In this document: one piece after another, positions 7,762 to 15,246 of the stretch
How the letters are laid out: every line of letters begins with the position of its first letter
How positions within the stretch are numbered: position 1 is the stretch's first letter
Origin: Pseudomonadota bacterium
GTDB lineage: Bacteria > Chloroflexota > UBA6077 > JAJPHF01
NCBI GenBank assembly: GCA_021325365.1
Contig: JAJPHF010000028.1
Coordinates: forward strand, 1-32,879
Direction: 5' to 3'
Length of the DNA: 32,879 nt
Program-made: the position numbers and the translations under genes
Notes under the pieces: model-generated
Database searches by the model: none
What the model saw: only the letters and a program-made list of their open reading frames with translations
What the model was told of the DNA's origin: nothing

Positions 7762-8805
7762 ATGCCCGATCGGCCGCCCCCGCGGGTCTGCGATACCACG
7801 CTGCGCGATGGCAGCCACGCCATGGCGCACCAGTTTACGCCCGAGCAGGTCCGCGCCGTCGTCAGCGGCCTGGTCGAGGCCGGCGTGCCCGTCATCGAGG
7901 TCTCGCACGGCGACGGCCTGGGCGGCTCGTCGTTCCAGTACGGCTTCTCGAAGGTCCCCGAGGAGCAGCTCCTCGCCGCCGCCGCCGACGTCATCAAGGA
8001 CAAGAAGCTCGCCGTCCTCCACATCCCCGGCATCGGCATCAAGGACGACCTGCGCATGGCGCGCTCCTACGGCGTGCAAGTCGCGCGCATCTGCACGCAC
8101 GTCACCGAGGCCGACATCTGCGAACAGCACATCAAGCTGGCAAAGGATCTCGGGATGGAGGTCGTCGGCTTCCTGATGCTGGCCCACATGGTGACGCCCG
8201 AGAAGGTGCTGGAGCAGGCGAAGCTCATGGAGTCGTACGGCGCCGACTGCGTGTACGTCACCGACTCCGCCGGCGCCATGACGATGAAGGACATGCGCGA
8301 TCGCGTGCAGGCGGTGCGCTCCGGCGTGAAGATCGAGGTGGGCGTCCACGCCCACCACAATCTGTCGCTGGGCGTGGCGAACACGCTCGAGGCGATCGAG
8401 GCGGGCGCCACGCAGGTGGACGGCACGCTCTGCGGCCTGGGCGCCGGCGCCGGCAACACGCCCACCGAGATTCTCGTAGCGGTGCTCGACAAGCTCGGCT
8501 TCGACACGGGCATCAACGTCGAGAAGACGATGGACGTGGCCGAGGACGTGGTGCGGCCGATCATGCCGCGCCCGCAGGTGGTCGATCGCGCGGGCCTGAG
8601 CCTGGGCTACTACGGCGTGTACTCCAGCTTCCTGCTGCACACCTACCGCGCCGCCGAGCGCTACGGCGTCGACCCGCGCGACATCCTGCGCGAGCTGGGG
8701 CGCCTCAAGGTGGTAGGCGGCCAGGAAGACATGATTGTGGACGTGGCGGTCGAGCTGGCGAAGAAGCAGGGCAAGTGGCCCACCCCGACCGGGCACGGAG
8801 TGTAG
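7762..8805 (+). CDS. dmpG: 4-hydroxy-2-oxovalerate aldolase
   Basis: The protein has 347 residues, the usual family length. It is a class II, divalent-metal aldolase (HMGL-like TIM barrel) that splits 4-hydroxy-2-oxovalerate into pyruvate and acetaldehyde, the latter passed to DmpF. Motifs: [10 protein letters not shown] (catalytic R15, metal ligand D16, H19), [23 protein letters not shown] with metal ligands H196 and H198, and [17 protein letters not shown]. The C-terminal small domain ([26 protein letters not shown]) is the part that contacts the dehydrogenase. GAGGTGAGG precedes the ATG. The order dmpF-dmpG matches the canonical channelling pair. Confidence 0.96.
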   Translation: MPDRPPPRVCDTTLRDGSHAMAHQFTPEQVRAVVSGLVEAGVPVIEVSHGDGLGGSSFQYGFSKVPEEQLLAAAADVIKDKKLAVLHIPGIGIKDDLRMARSYGVQVARICTHVTEADICEQHIKLAKDLGMEVVGFLMLAHMVTPEKVLEQAKLMESYGADCVYVTDSAGAMTMKDMRDRVQAVRSGVKIEVGVHAHHNLSLGVANTLEAIEAGATQVDGTLCGLGAGAGNTPTEILVAVLDKLGFDTGINVEKTMDVAEDVVRPIMPRPQVVDRAGLSLGYYGVYSSFLLHTYRAAERYGVDPRDILRELGRLKVVGGQEDMIVDVAVELAKKQGKWPTPTGHGV

Positions 8806-8814
8806 GAGCTGGCA

Positions 8815-8905
8815 GCCATAAGCAATCAGCTGTCAGCTATCAGCAGACGGAGCACCGCGGGCTGAAAGCTGACGGCTGACCGCTGATAGCTAACCGCTGA
8901 CCGCT
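8815..8905. repeat. AGCTGATAGC-type palindromic repeat, family B copy 1
   Basis: The left half carries repeated CAGCtgTCAGCTATCAGC units and the right half their complement (GCTGAAAGCTGACGGCTGA, GCTGATAGCTAACCGCTGA), around a short GC centre, so the element folds on itself. A second copy with the same design is at 23785-23852. It occupies the dmpG-dmpH gap up to the dmpH ribosome binding site. Confidence 0.75.
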
Positions 8906-8915
8906 TGGAGGAGCC

Positions 8916-9704
8916 GTGGAGCTGAGCGCGGACCAGGTGCAGTCGCTGGCGCAGCGGCTGCTCGATGCCTACGACCGGCGCGAGGAGGTCGTCGCGCTAA
9001 CCGACGAGCTGCCCGACCTGAGCGAGGCCGACGGCTACCGCATCCAGCGCGCCCTCATGGACCTGTTCCGCCAGCGCGGCGCGCGCATCGTCGGCAAGAA
9101 GACGGGGCTCACCAGCAAGGCCAAGCAGGTGGCGATGGGCGTGCCCGAGGCGATCTACGGCTACCTGCTCGACACCTACCTGATCCGCGAGCCGCAGCCG
9201 GTGCGCACTGCCGAGCTGATCCATCCCCGCGTGGAGCCCGAGCTGGCCTTCATCATCGGCGAGCGGCTGCGCGGCCCCGGCATCACCACGCCGCAGGTGC
9301 TGGCCGCCACGCGCGCCGTCGTGCCGGCACTGGAAGTGATCGATAGCCGTTACCGCAACTTCAAGTTCAAGCTGGCCGACGTGGTAGCCGACAACTGCTC
9401 GGCCAGCCGCGTGGTGCTGGGCAGCGAGGAAGTGCCGCTCGACGGCCTCGACCTGCGCCTGCAAGGCATGGTGCTGGAGAAGAACGGCGTGCTGGCGGAC
9501 ACCGGCGCGGGGGCGGCAGTGCTCGGCCACCCGGCGAGCGCCGTGGCCTGGCTGGCGAACAAGCTCGCCGAGGTGGACGAGGCGCTAGAGCCCGGCGACC
9601 TCGTGATGCCCGGCGCTCCCTGCGAGGCCCTCTTCGTCGCCCCCGGCGACGAGGTCCGCGTCACCTTCGACCGGGTCGGCTCCGTCACCGCCCGCGTCGA
9701 ATAA
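8916..9704 (+). CDS. dmpH: 4-oxalocrotonate decarboxylase
   Basis: The protein has 262 residues and is a paralogue of the hydratase at 5845. It decarboxylates 2-oxo-3-hexenedioate (4-oxalocrotonate) to 2-hydroxypenta-2,4-dienoate, feeding the hydratase, with which DmpH is known to form a complex. Features pointing to DmpH rather than DmpE are MGVPEAIYGYLLDTYL, LIHPRVEPELAF, EVIDSRYRNFKFKLADVVADN and GAGAAVLGHPASAVAWLANKLAE. It starts with GTG, preceded by GGAGGAG. It closes the cluster; the gene 33 nt further on is convergent. The presence of DmpH implies that the pathway enters through the oxalocrotonate (dehydrogenase or deaminase) branch, but no ring-cleavage dioxygenase or tautomerase is in the window. 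Confidence 0.9.
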   Translation: MELSADQVQSLAQRLLDAYDRREEVVALTDELPDLSEADGYRIQRALMDLFRQRGARIVGKKTGLTSKAKQVAMGVPEAIYGYLLDTYLIREPQPVRTAELIHPRVEPELAFIIGERLRGPGITTPQVLAATRAVVPALEVIDSRYRNFKFKLADVVADNCSASRVVLGSEEVPLDGLDLRLQGMVLEKNGVLADTGAGAAVLGHPASAVAWLANKLAEVDEALEPGDLVMPGAPCEALFVAPGDEVRVTFDRVGSVTARVE

Positions 9705-9737
9705 CGCGGGCAGCCGGCGCTTCCCGTTCGTCGCGGG

Positions 9738-10238
9738 TCAGCTCCGTGGGCGCAGGTTGGTAAGCGGGAGCACGAGCTGACGTGGTCGGCTACCAAAGCT
9801 GACGAAGCCGTAGTGTCGGTAGAAGGTTTCGGCCTGCCCGTCCTTGGCATCCACGACCAGAGCAAACACGGCGATCTCCGAGCGCGCCGCGCGCGCAACT
9901 GCATCCCATAGCAGTGCGCTGCCGAGTCCCCGCCCGCGGCATGCTTGATCCACCGCGAGGCGGCCCAGGCGTGCGACCGGGACTGACGGATACCGCGGGA
10001 GCCGCCGCGCCATCTCCTGCGGTAGCTCCCCCAACAGCACACTAGCAGCCGAGAGCGTGTAGTAGCCGGCAATCTTGCCCGTCGTAATTTCGAGCGCGAC
10101 GTAGCAGGCGCTCACCCGACGCCGGATATCCTGGGTCACCTGTTCGCGAAAGTACCGGTCCAGCGCGGGCGTGCCGCTGACAAATGCGATCCGGTCGTGA
10201 GCAGAAGTCAGCGACTCGACGCGAAACGGTGTCGTCAC
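9738..10238 (-). CDS. GNAT acetyltransferase toxin, TacT-like
   Basis: The protein has 166 residues. It has the TacT/AtaT toxin pattern: N-terminal FRVESLTSAHDRIAFVSGTPALDRYFREQVTQD, VSACYVALEITTGKIAGYYTLS, the acetyl-CoA-binding VARLGRLAVDQACRGRGLGSALL (Q/RxxGxG/A motif), and C-terminal AETFYRHYGFVSF with the Tyr used in catalysis. Such toxins acetylate the amino acid on charged tRNAs and stop translation; this is family knowledge. Its start codon overlaps the upstream antitoxin gene by 4 bp, giving the usual antitoxin-first order and translational coupling. It is convergent with dmpH. Confidence 0.9.
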   Translation of the reverse strand: MTTPFRVESLTSAHDRIAFVSGTPALDRYFREQVTQDIRRRVSACYVALEITTGKIAGYYTLSAASVLLGELPQEMARRLPRYPSVPVARLGRLAVDQACRGRGLGSALLWDAVARAARSEIAVFALVVDAKDGQAETFYRHYGFVSFGSRPRQLVLPLTNLRPRS

Positions 10239-10522
10239 TGCGATTCCTGAATCAGCCTGGCGTGAGCCTCTCTGGCGCGCTCCAACGCCAGCGCCGGCGC
10301 TGGTGGATCGAGCAGCAGGTCGACAAATTGCTGCTGCTCCTCCATCGAGAGGCGAATGACGTGGGACTCCTCAATCGCTCGGTAGGCGGCCTCCTGTGCG
10401 GCAGCCACTACAAAATCGCTCACGCTGCGGCCCTGGAGCGCCGCCGCGCGCTTCACGACGGCGAGCGCCTCCGGCGCGATGCGCGCCTCGATGCGCGCGC
10501 TGCGGTTGGCCTCCTGCTTCAT
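10235..10522 (-). CDS. DUF1778/TacA-like ribbon-helix-helix antitoxin
   Basis: The protein has 95 residues. The N-terminal half (RIEARIAPEALAVVKRAAALQGRSVSDFVVAAAQEAA) is a ribbon-helix-helix DNA-binding fold of the DUF1778 type, and the tail (SMEEQQQFVDLLLDPP-PALALERAREA) is the toxin-binding region seen in TacA antitoxins. It should neutralise the downstream acetyltransferase and repress the operon as a complex. GAGAGG precedes the ATG. A small inverted repeat, GGTA-GTT-TACC at 10553-10563, 30 nt upstream, is a candidate operator. Confidence 0.9.
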   Translation of the reverse strand: MKQEANRSARIEARIAPEALAVVKRAAALQGRSVSDFVVAAAQEAAYRAIEESHVIRLSMEEQQQFVDLLLDPPAPALALERAREAHARLIQESQ

Positions 10523-10552
10523 TGTGACCTCTCAAGCAGCTTCGTTCTGTAC

Positions 10553-10568
10553 GGTAGTTTACCTTACC
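10553..10568 (-). promoter_or_regulatory. Candidate operator of the TacA/TacT pair
   Basis: GGTAGTTTACC forms a short inverted repeat (GGTA/TACC) followed by another TTACC half-site, in the AT-richer leader of the antitoxin gene. Ribbon-helix-helix proteins bind such short repeated half-sites. Position supports it; no other evidence. Confidence 0.3.
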
Positions 10569-10808
10569 TATCGCCGTGAGCGAGCCAGTCGCGCGGCGAA
10601 TCATGTACCGCGTTCTGGCTCTTGCTACACTGCTGGTAGTCGGCGTGTGTCCTCTGTCCTGAGGCGCTGTCTCTGGGCTGTTCAACTCTGAGGGGGCAAA
10701 CGCTGGACCTGGGCCAGCTCTGGCACATGGCGTTGGTCTACCCACTGACTCAGGCACTCATCGATGCGCTGGACCTGAGCTACTGACACATTGGGGCGGG
10801 AGGGCGAG

Positions 10809-11633
10809 ATGGCCGTGCGTGAGCGCGTGCTGCTGCGCGATCCACGCAAGTTCCAGGCGCCGGGCGGGCTGAACTTCGAGAAGCACTTCCGCCTGCACGA
10901 GCAGGAGAAGCGACGCTACTTCGACGCGCTGGCGCGGCTGTCGGACGACGAGCGCAACCTGCGCACCGTCACGCCCGGCTATATCGAGGGCATGACGCGG
11001 CGCTGGATCGTGCTCTACCACGGCGAAGTGGCCGCCGCGCAGTACATGGGCCGCGCCGCCCACAACGTGCCGTTCGACTACTACGACTTCATCGGCTGCT
11101 GCATCTGCCAGCAGGTCGACGAGCTGCAGCACTCGGAGATGGACCGCGACATGCTGCGCCGCGCGAGCATCCCCGAGGACCAGTGGCAGCCGCTGTGGGA
11201 GTCCTGCGAGCCGCGCGCCGTCTTCGAGCACCTGCTAGGACTGGACGACGCCTTCGAGATTGCCTTCAAGGGCGGCTTCGTGCTGGAGAGCGCCAACGCC
11301 GTCGTCGGCTTCAACGCGATGGCCCGCTTCGCCGAGGCGCACGGCGACCACCTGACGGCGCTAAACCACCGCACGCGCCTGACCGACGAGCCGCGCCACA
11401 TGGCGCTCGGCGTGGCGGTGCTGAAGGCGCTGCTGGCCGACGACCCGGCCAACCGCGCCGTCCTCCAGGAGTGGCAGGACGAGTTCGCGCCGCTAATGCG
11501 CACGTTTGTGGACGTGTCGCGCCCGATCGAGCGCATTCCCGGCTCCGACTTCAGCGCCGACGCCATGTGGGCTGGCATCGTCGAGCACCACACGGCAAAC
11601 GCCATCAAGCACGGCCTGCGCCCTTCGCTGTAG
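10809..11633 (+). CDS. Di-iron ferritin-like protein, possible oxygenase/oxidase
   Basis: The protein has 274 residues with the full ligand set of a carboxylate-bridged di-iron four-helix bundle. The first half has E73 (HGEVAAA) and E105/H108 in DELQH; the second has E160 (VLESANA) and E194/H197 in DEPRH. Spacings of 32 and 34 residues between the first Glu and the ExxH motifs match the R2, bacterial multicomponent monooxygenase and desaturase superfamily. This supports O2-dependent oxidation, but the substrate is unknown and no reductase or ferredoxin is nearby. The ATG at 10809 has GGGAGGGCGAG upstream; a TTG at 10791 would add six residues and lacks such a site. The 286 nt upstream contain no convincing gene. 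It is convergent with the HD-GYP gene, 12 nt away. Confidence 0.8.
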   Translation: MAVRERVLLRDPRKFQAPGGLNFEKHFRLHEQEKRRYFDALARLSDDERNLRTVTPGYIEGMTRRWIVLYHGEVAAAQYMGRAAHNVPFDYYDFIGCCICQQVDELQHSEMDRDMLRRASIPEDQWQPLWESCEPRAVFEHLLGLDDAFEIAFKGGFVLESANAVVGFNAMARFAEAHGDHLTALNHRTRLTDEPRHMALGVAVLKALLADDPANRAVLQEWQDEFAPLMRTFVDVSRPIERIPGSDFSADAMWAGIVEHHTANAIKHGLRPSL

Positions 11634-11645
11634 CCGGCTGGCGGC

Positions 11646-12506
11646 TTAGGGCGCGGCGGTGGCGAGCGCGGGGCTGGCGCCAGGAGTGATGGCGCCCGCC
11701 CGGACGGCGCGCAGGAACGCCGCGGCCACCCCCGGGTCGAACTGGGTGCCCGCGCAGCGCTCGATCTCCGCGGTCGCCACCTCCAGCGGCAGCGCCTTGC
11801 GGTACGGCCGGTCGCTCGTCATCGCGTCGAAGGTATCCGCGACCGCGACCACTCGCGCCTCGATCGGTATCGCCTCGCCGGCCACCCCGTCCGGGTAGCC
11901 GCGCCCGTCGTACTGCTCGTGGTGGCGTAGGGCGCAGGTCACGGCCGGCAGCAGAAACGGCACGCCCTCCAGCATGTGCGCCCCCATCACGGGATGCTGC
12001 CGCATCTGGGCCATCTCGTCGGGATCCAGCGGGCCGGGCTTGCGCAGGATGCGGTCTTCCACGCCGATCTTGCCCACGTCGTGCAGCAGCGCGCCCAGCT
12101 CCAGCCGCGCCAGCCGCTCGTCGTCCCACTCCAGCTCGCGGCCGGTCGCGACCGAGAAGACGGCCACCCGGTCGACGTGTCCGCCGGTGTACGGGTCGCG
12201 TGTCTCGATGGCCGCGGCGAGCAGGCGCACCGTGGTCAGATAGGCGTCCTGCACCTCGGCGCGGCGCGCACGCTCGGCCTCGAAGGCCCGCCGCAGGTCG
12301 CGCGCGTAGGCAACCAGCTGCTGCTCCGCGCGCTGTAAGGCCTCCGCCCGGGCGTTGATCTCGGCGTTCGCCGCCGCCAGCGCGCGGTTGGCCGCCTCCA
12401 GCTCGCGCCGCTTCTCGCGCTCCAACCGATAGATGCGCTGCAGATCGTGCGCGTAGGCGAGTTGCTGCTCGACTGGCACGCCGGTCCCCGCGCTCTTTCG
12501 GCTCAT
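11646..12506 (-). CDS. HD-GYP domain cyclic-di-GMP phosphodiesterase with N-terminal coiled coil
   Basis: The protein has 286 residues. Residues 15-90 are a charged coiled coil (REKRRELEAANRALAAANAE, REKRR-type heptads) with no receiver or PAS domain visible. Residues 90-270 are an HD-GYP domain: H110 (GGHVDRV), HD at 142-143 (LLHDVGKIG), H171, H177, HHEQYDGRGYP with HH at 195-196 and GYP at 203-205, and VADTFDAMTSDRPYR. The metal ligands and GYP are intact, so it is probably an active phosphodiesterase hydrolysing c-di-GMP. CGGAGGG precedes the ATG. The signal input is unknown; the coiled coil may dimerise with a partner. A remnant of a GGDEF domain (the opposing activity) is found at 16040-16141. 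Confidence 0.9.
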   Translation of the reverse strand: MSRKSAGTGVPVEQQLAYAHDLQRIYRLEREKRRELEAANRALAAANAEINARAEALQRAEQQLVAYARDLRRAFEAERARRAEVQDAYLTTVRLLAAAIETRDPYTGGHVDRVAVFSVATGRELEWDDERLARLELGALLHDVGKIGVEDRILRKPGPLDPDEMAQMRQHPVMGAHMLEGVPFLLPAVTCALRHHEQYDGRGYPDGVAGEAIPIEARVVAVADTFDAMTSDRPYRKALPLEVATAEIERCAGTQFDPGVAAAFLRAVRAGAITPGASPALATAAP

Positions 12507-12649
12507 AGCTCGGTCCCTCCGGGAGCGACTTCCCGCGATCGCCGCTGTAGTGAATGCAGGGTGTCCCGCCAGCAGCGTTCGCGGAAACGGCCTCTATGTA
12601 AAGTGCTAATGGACCATCTCTAAGCATACCGCGTGCCGGCCGCCTGCCG

Positions 12650-12674
12650 CGAGGCGGGTGCCCGCCCCGCCTCG
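12650..12674 (-). terminator. GC hairpin after the aminotransferase gene
   Basis: Arms CGAGGCGGG and CCCGCCTCG pair over 9 bp around a 7-nt loop, about 70 nt past the aminotransferase stop on the minus strand and upstream of the HD-GYP gene. No U-run follows, so this is terminator-like only. Confidence 0.45.
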
Positions 12675-12745
12675 GGTCGCACGTCGAGAGGCGCCGGCCA
12701 GGGCGTGCCAGGCCGAGACGGACGGTACAGCGATTTCCAAGCGAT

Positions 12746-14167
12746 CTATAGCTCGCGGGCGACGACGGCGAGGGCCGCGGCGAGAGTATTGGCCAGCTCA
12801 TCGCACTCGGCCTCGGTGATGATCAGCGGCGGCGCGACCATCAGGTGGTCGCCGCGCTCGCCGTCCACGGTGCCCGTGCCGGGGTAGACGAATAGGCCGC
12901 GCTCGAGCGCCGCGTCGGCCACGCGCGCCGCCACGCGGGCCGACGGCGGGAACGGCGCCTTCGTCGCCTTGTCCTGTACGAATTCCAGACCCAGCATCAA
13001 TCCCAGGCCCCGCACGTCGCCCACCAGCGGCGAAGCGGTCAGCGGCTCCAGGCGGCGGCGCAGGTAGGCGCCCACGCGCGCCGCCCGGCCCGCCAGGTCC
13101 TGCTCCTCGGTCAGGCGCAGCACCACGTCGCCCACGGCGCAGCACAGCGGGTTCGCGCCGTAAGTGAACAGATTGACGAACTGCCCCGAGCCGCCGCGGA
13201 AGGCCGCGTAGATGCGCTCCGTGCAGACGGCCGCGCCCAGCGGCGCGTAGCCTGCGGTGATCCCCTTGGCCACGGCCATCAGGTCGGGCACCACGTCCCA
13301 GTGCTCGATGCCGAAGCGACGGCCCGTGCGGCCGAAGCCGGTCATCACCTCGTCGGCGATGAACAGCACGTCGTAGCGATCGCAGATCTCACGGATGCGC
13401 TGGAAGTAGCCCGGCGGCGCGGGCGCCGAGCCGAGCGTGGCGCCGACCACCGGCTCCGCGATGAACGCCGCCACCGTCTCGGGCCCCTCCGCGAGAATCG
13501 TCGCCTCCAGCGCGTCGGCGCCACGCGGCCCCCACTCGGCCGCTGGCACGTCAGGCGGGCAGCGATAGGGATAGCACTCGGGAATCTTCGGCAGGTCCAC
13601 CAGCAGCGGCGCGTAGGGCCGGCGGCGCGGGCGGTTGCCGCCGATGCTCAGCGTGCCGAGCGTGTTGCCGTGGTAGCTCTGCCAGCGGCCGACGATCTTG
13701 TACTTCGACGCTTGGCCGACCTCGACCCAGTATTGCCGGGCCAGCTTCACCGCCACCTCGACCGCCTCCGAGCCGCCGGACGTGAATACCGCGTGTTCGA
13801 GGTCGCCGGGAGCGTAGTGCGCCAGCCGTGCGGCCAGACGCAGCGCGGGCTCGTTCACGAAGACGGTATAGGGCGCCAGCGCCAGCGTGCGCGCCTGCTG
13901 GGCCATCGCATCGGCGATCTCGGCGTTGCCGTGGCCCAGGTTGGCAACGACGAAGCCCGCGGCGCCGTCGAGGTAGCGGCGCCCTTCGGCATCGTACAGG
14001 TAGCAGCCCTCGCCCCGCGTGGCGACGCGCAGCGGCGCCCGCAAATTGTACGCCCACAGGTGATCGGTGCGTGGCGCCTCAGGGCTCGCCTCGGCCGTGC
14101 GCGTCCGCACCCGCTCGCCCGCGCTACCCGCCGGTCGCTCGTCGCGCATCGCTGCGCCTCCGTCCAT
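12746..14167 (-). CDS. Class III (omega-type) PLP-dependent aminotransferase
   Basis: The protein has 473 residues. It shows the fold-type I, class III sequence: LWAYNLRAPLRVATRGEGCYLYDAEGRRYLDGAAG, FTSGGSEAVEVAVKLAR, SYHGNT, FIAEPVVG, LFIADEVMTGFGRTG (PLP-ring Asp) and VAKGITAGYAPLGA with the Schiff-base Lys near residue 301. These enzymes move amino groups from omega-amino acids, amines or beta-alanine to pyruvate or 2-oxoglutarate; the substrate cannot be read. GGGGAG precedes the ATG at 14167; a second ATG at 14149, with GGAGG upstream, is equally possible and would remove six residues. It lies 154 nt downstream of the selenoprotein gene on the same strand, and could be co-transcribed with it, though no link in function is evident. 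Confidence 0.9.
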   Translation of the reverse strand: MDGGAAMRDERPAGSAGERVRTRTAEASPEAPRTDHLWAYNLRAPLRVATRGEGCYLYDAEGRRYLDGAAGFVVANLGHGNAEIADAMAQQARTLALAPYTVFVNEPALRLAARLAHYAPGDLEHAVFTSGGSEAVEVAVKLARQYWVEVGQASKYKIVGRWQSYHGNTLGTLSIGGNRPRRRPYAPLLVDLPKIPECYPYRCPPDVPAAEWGPRGADALEATILAEGPETVAAFIAEPVVGATLGSAPAPPGYFQRIREICDRYDVLFIADEVMTGFGRTGRRFGIEHWDVVPDLMAVAKGITAGYAPLGAAVCTERIYAAFRGGSGQFVNLFTYGANPLCCAVGDVVLRLTEEQDLAGRAARVGAYLRRRLEPLTASPLVGDVRGLGLMLGLEFVQDKATKAPFPPSARVAARVADAALERGLFVYPGTGTVDGERGDHLMVAPPLIITEAECDELANTLAAALAVVAREL

Positions 14168-14321
14168 CGCTCGCTCCCCGCGCGTTTCCCCTCACTGTAC
14201 CCGTGCGCCTGGCCGGGTCGCCAGTGAAGCGGGCGACCGTCGCGCACCGGCGAGCCGAGCGCGGCGTCTCGCGGGCCAGCCAGCTCAGCCGCGGCCTTCC
14301 GAGTAACGGCGAGGGGCCGGC

Positions 14322-15179
14322 TCAATTCTCGACACCACACGCGCCGGTCGGACAATCGGGCCGCTCGGCCGTATGCCCACCGTCCCGTCCGGTGGCGAGC
14401 GCCACCGGCGCGGCCTGGCCGTCACCGCCGGCGAGCGCCTGCCGCACCGCCGCCAGCACGCGGTCGGCGCTCGACCGGACGCGCCAATCCGGGGTTTGGT
14501 CGATCCAGCGCACGATACCGGCGGCGTCGACGAGGATGGTCGTGGGGATCGCGAGCGGGCGCACCGGGCCGCGCACCGGCGCGAACGTACGGTGAACGAG
14601 GTTGTAGCGCTCGGTCACGGCGAGCGAGGCGTCGCTCAGCAAGCGCACGCCGAGGTGGTGCCGGTCGCGCATGGCCGCGGCCTCGGCCGGCGTATCGGGA
14701 CTGATGGCGACCAGGCGAACGCCCAGCGCGTCGAACTGCGGGCGGAACGCGTTCCATCGCTGCAACTCAGCGACGCAGTAGGGTCACCAGTGGCCGCGGA
14801 AGAACTTGAGCAGGACCGGCGCTCCGCGCAGCGCGGCGAGGCGAAAGGCACGCCCGTCAGCATCGACCGCGGTAAAGTCGGGCGCCGGCTGGCCCACGGC
14901 GACGGCCGCCGCTTTGCGGGGCGTACGGCTGGTGAGGGTAACGGCCAGGAACAGCCCGGCGAGCAGCATCGCGACGACCGCCAGCACGCCGCCGACCAGC
15001 CCCGGACGGCTGACCAGCGCCAGGCCGGCGAGGCCGATGCCGATCGCCATCAGCGCCTGCTCGACGACAGGATGCAGCGGCACACGCACGGCTCGGATCT
15101 TGGACCAGTACACGGCGCCGTTCGCCAGCACCAGTCCTAGGGCGAGCAGGGCGAGAACGGTGCCAGAGCTGGACAACAT
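14322..15179 (-). CDS. Membrane-anchored peroxiredoxin/thioredoxin-like selenoprotein (TGA read as Sec, U132)
   Basis: Read through one in-frame TGA (14784-14786), the gene gives 285 residues. Residues 1-85 hold three hydrophobic helices. Residues 93-265 are an AhpC/TSA-like redoxin domain: VGQPAPDFTAVDADGR, LLKFFRGHW-U132-PYC135-VAELQRW, VRLVAISPDTPAEA, LLSDASLAVTERYN, IPTTILVDAAGIVRWI. In the family the site is RGHWCPYC, so the TGA replaces the first Cys of CxxC. A hairpin starting 8 nt after the TGA has bacterial SECIS form. The downstream part has no ATG or ribosome binding site at its beginning, only an in-frame TTG at 14765, which fits one gene rather than two. The ATG at 15179 has AAAGGAG 8 nt upstream. 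The C-terminal tail carries C276-PTGA-C281, a possible resolving pair. It should be a thiol/selenol oxidoreductase or peroxidase; the substrate is unknown. A TetR gene lies directly upstream on the same strand. selA, selB, selC and selD are not in the window. Confidence 0.82.
14755..14786 (-). promoter_or_regulatory. Bacterial SECIS-like hairpin following the in-frame UGA
   Basis: In the mRNA, CGUCGCUG and CAGCGAUG (14768-14775 and 14755-14762) pair over 8 bp, with one G-U pair, around the loop AGUUG (14763-14767). The loop begins 16 nt after the UGA and has G at its second position. This agrees with known SelB-binding hairpins such as that of E. coli fdhF, in stem length, loop size and distance. 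The hairpin is inside the coding sequence, as expected in bacteria. Confidence 0.75.
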
Positions 15180-15230
15180 ACCGGATGCTCCTTTCTGCCG
15201 ACGCTCGGGGCGCGGCCCCGCAGCGTTATT

Positions 15231-15246
15231 CCGACCGATCGGTCGG
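15231..15246 (-). promoter_or_regulatory. TetR-type operator before the selenoprotein gene
   Basis: CCGACCGATCGGTCGG is a perfect 16-bp palindrome in the 99-nt gap between the TetR gene and the selenoprotein gene. A near-copy (CCGACCATTCGGTCTG) is at 15888-15903 upstream of the TetR gene. The shared CCGACC-N4-GGTCnG pattern suggests that the same regulator binds both. A 6-bp GC hairpin (15206-15220) follows in the leader. Confidence 0.65.

Noticed and set aside
10640..10786. Short open stretch ending LDLGQLWHMALVYPLTQALIDALDLSY, possibly a gene remnant
   Set aside because: It has no start codon with a ribosome binding site, and I could not link it to a family with confidence. It may be a decayed fragment before the di-iron gene.
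14784..15179. Reading the TGA as an ordinary stop, leaving a 131-residue protein
   Set aside because: The redox domain would be cut in the middle of its active site, while the rest continues in the same frame with perfect family pattern and a SECIS-like hairpin follows. A sequencing error (TGC to TGA) remains possible and is listed as a refutation.
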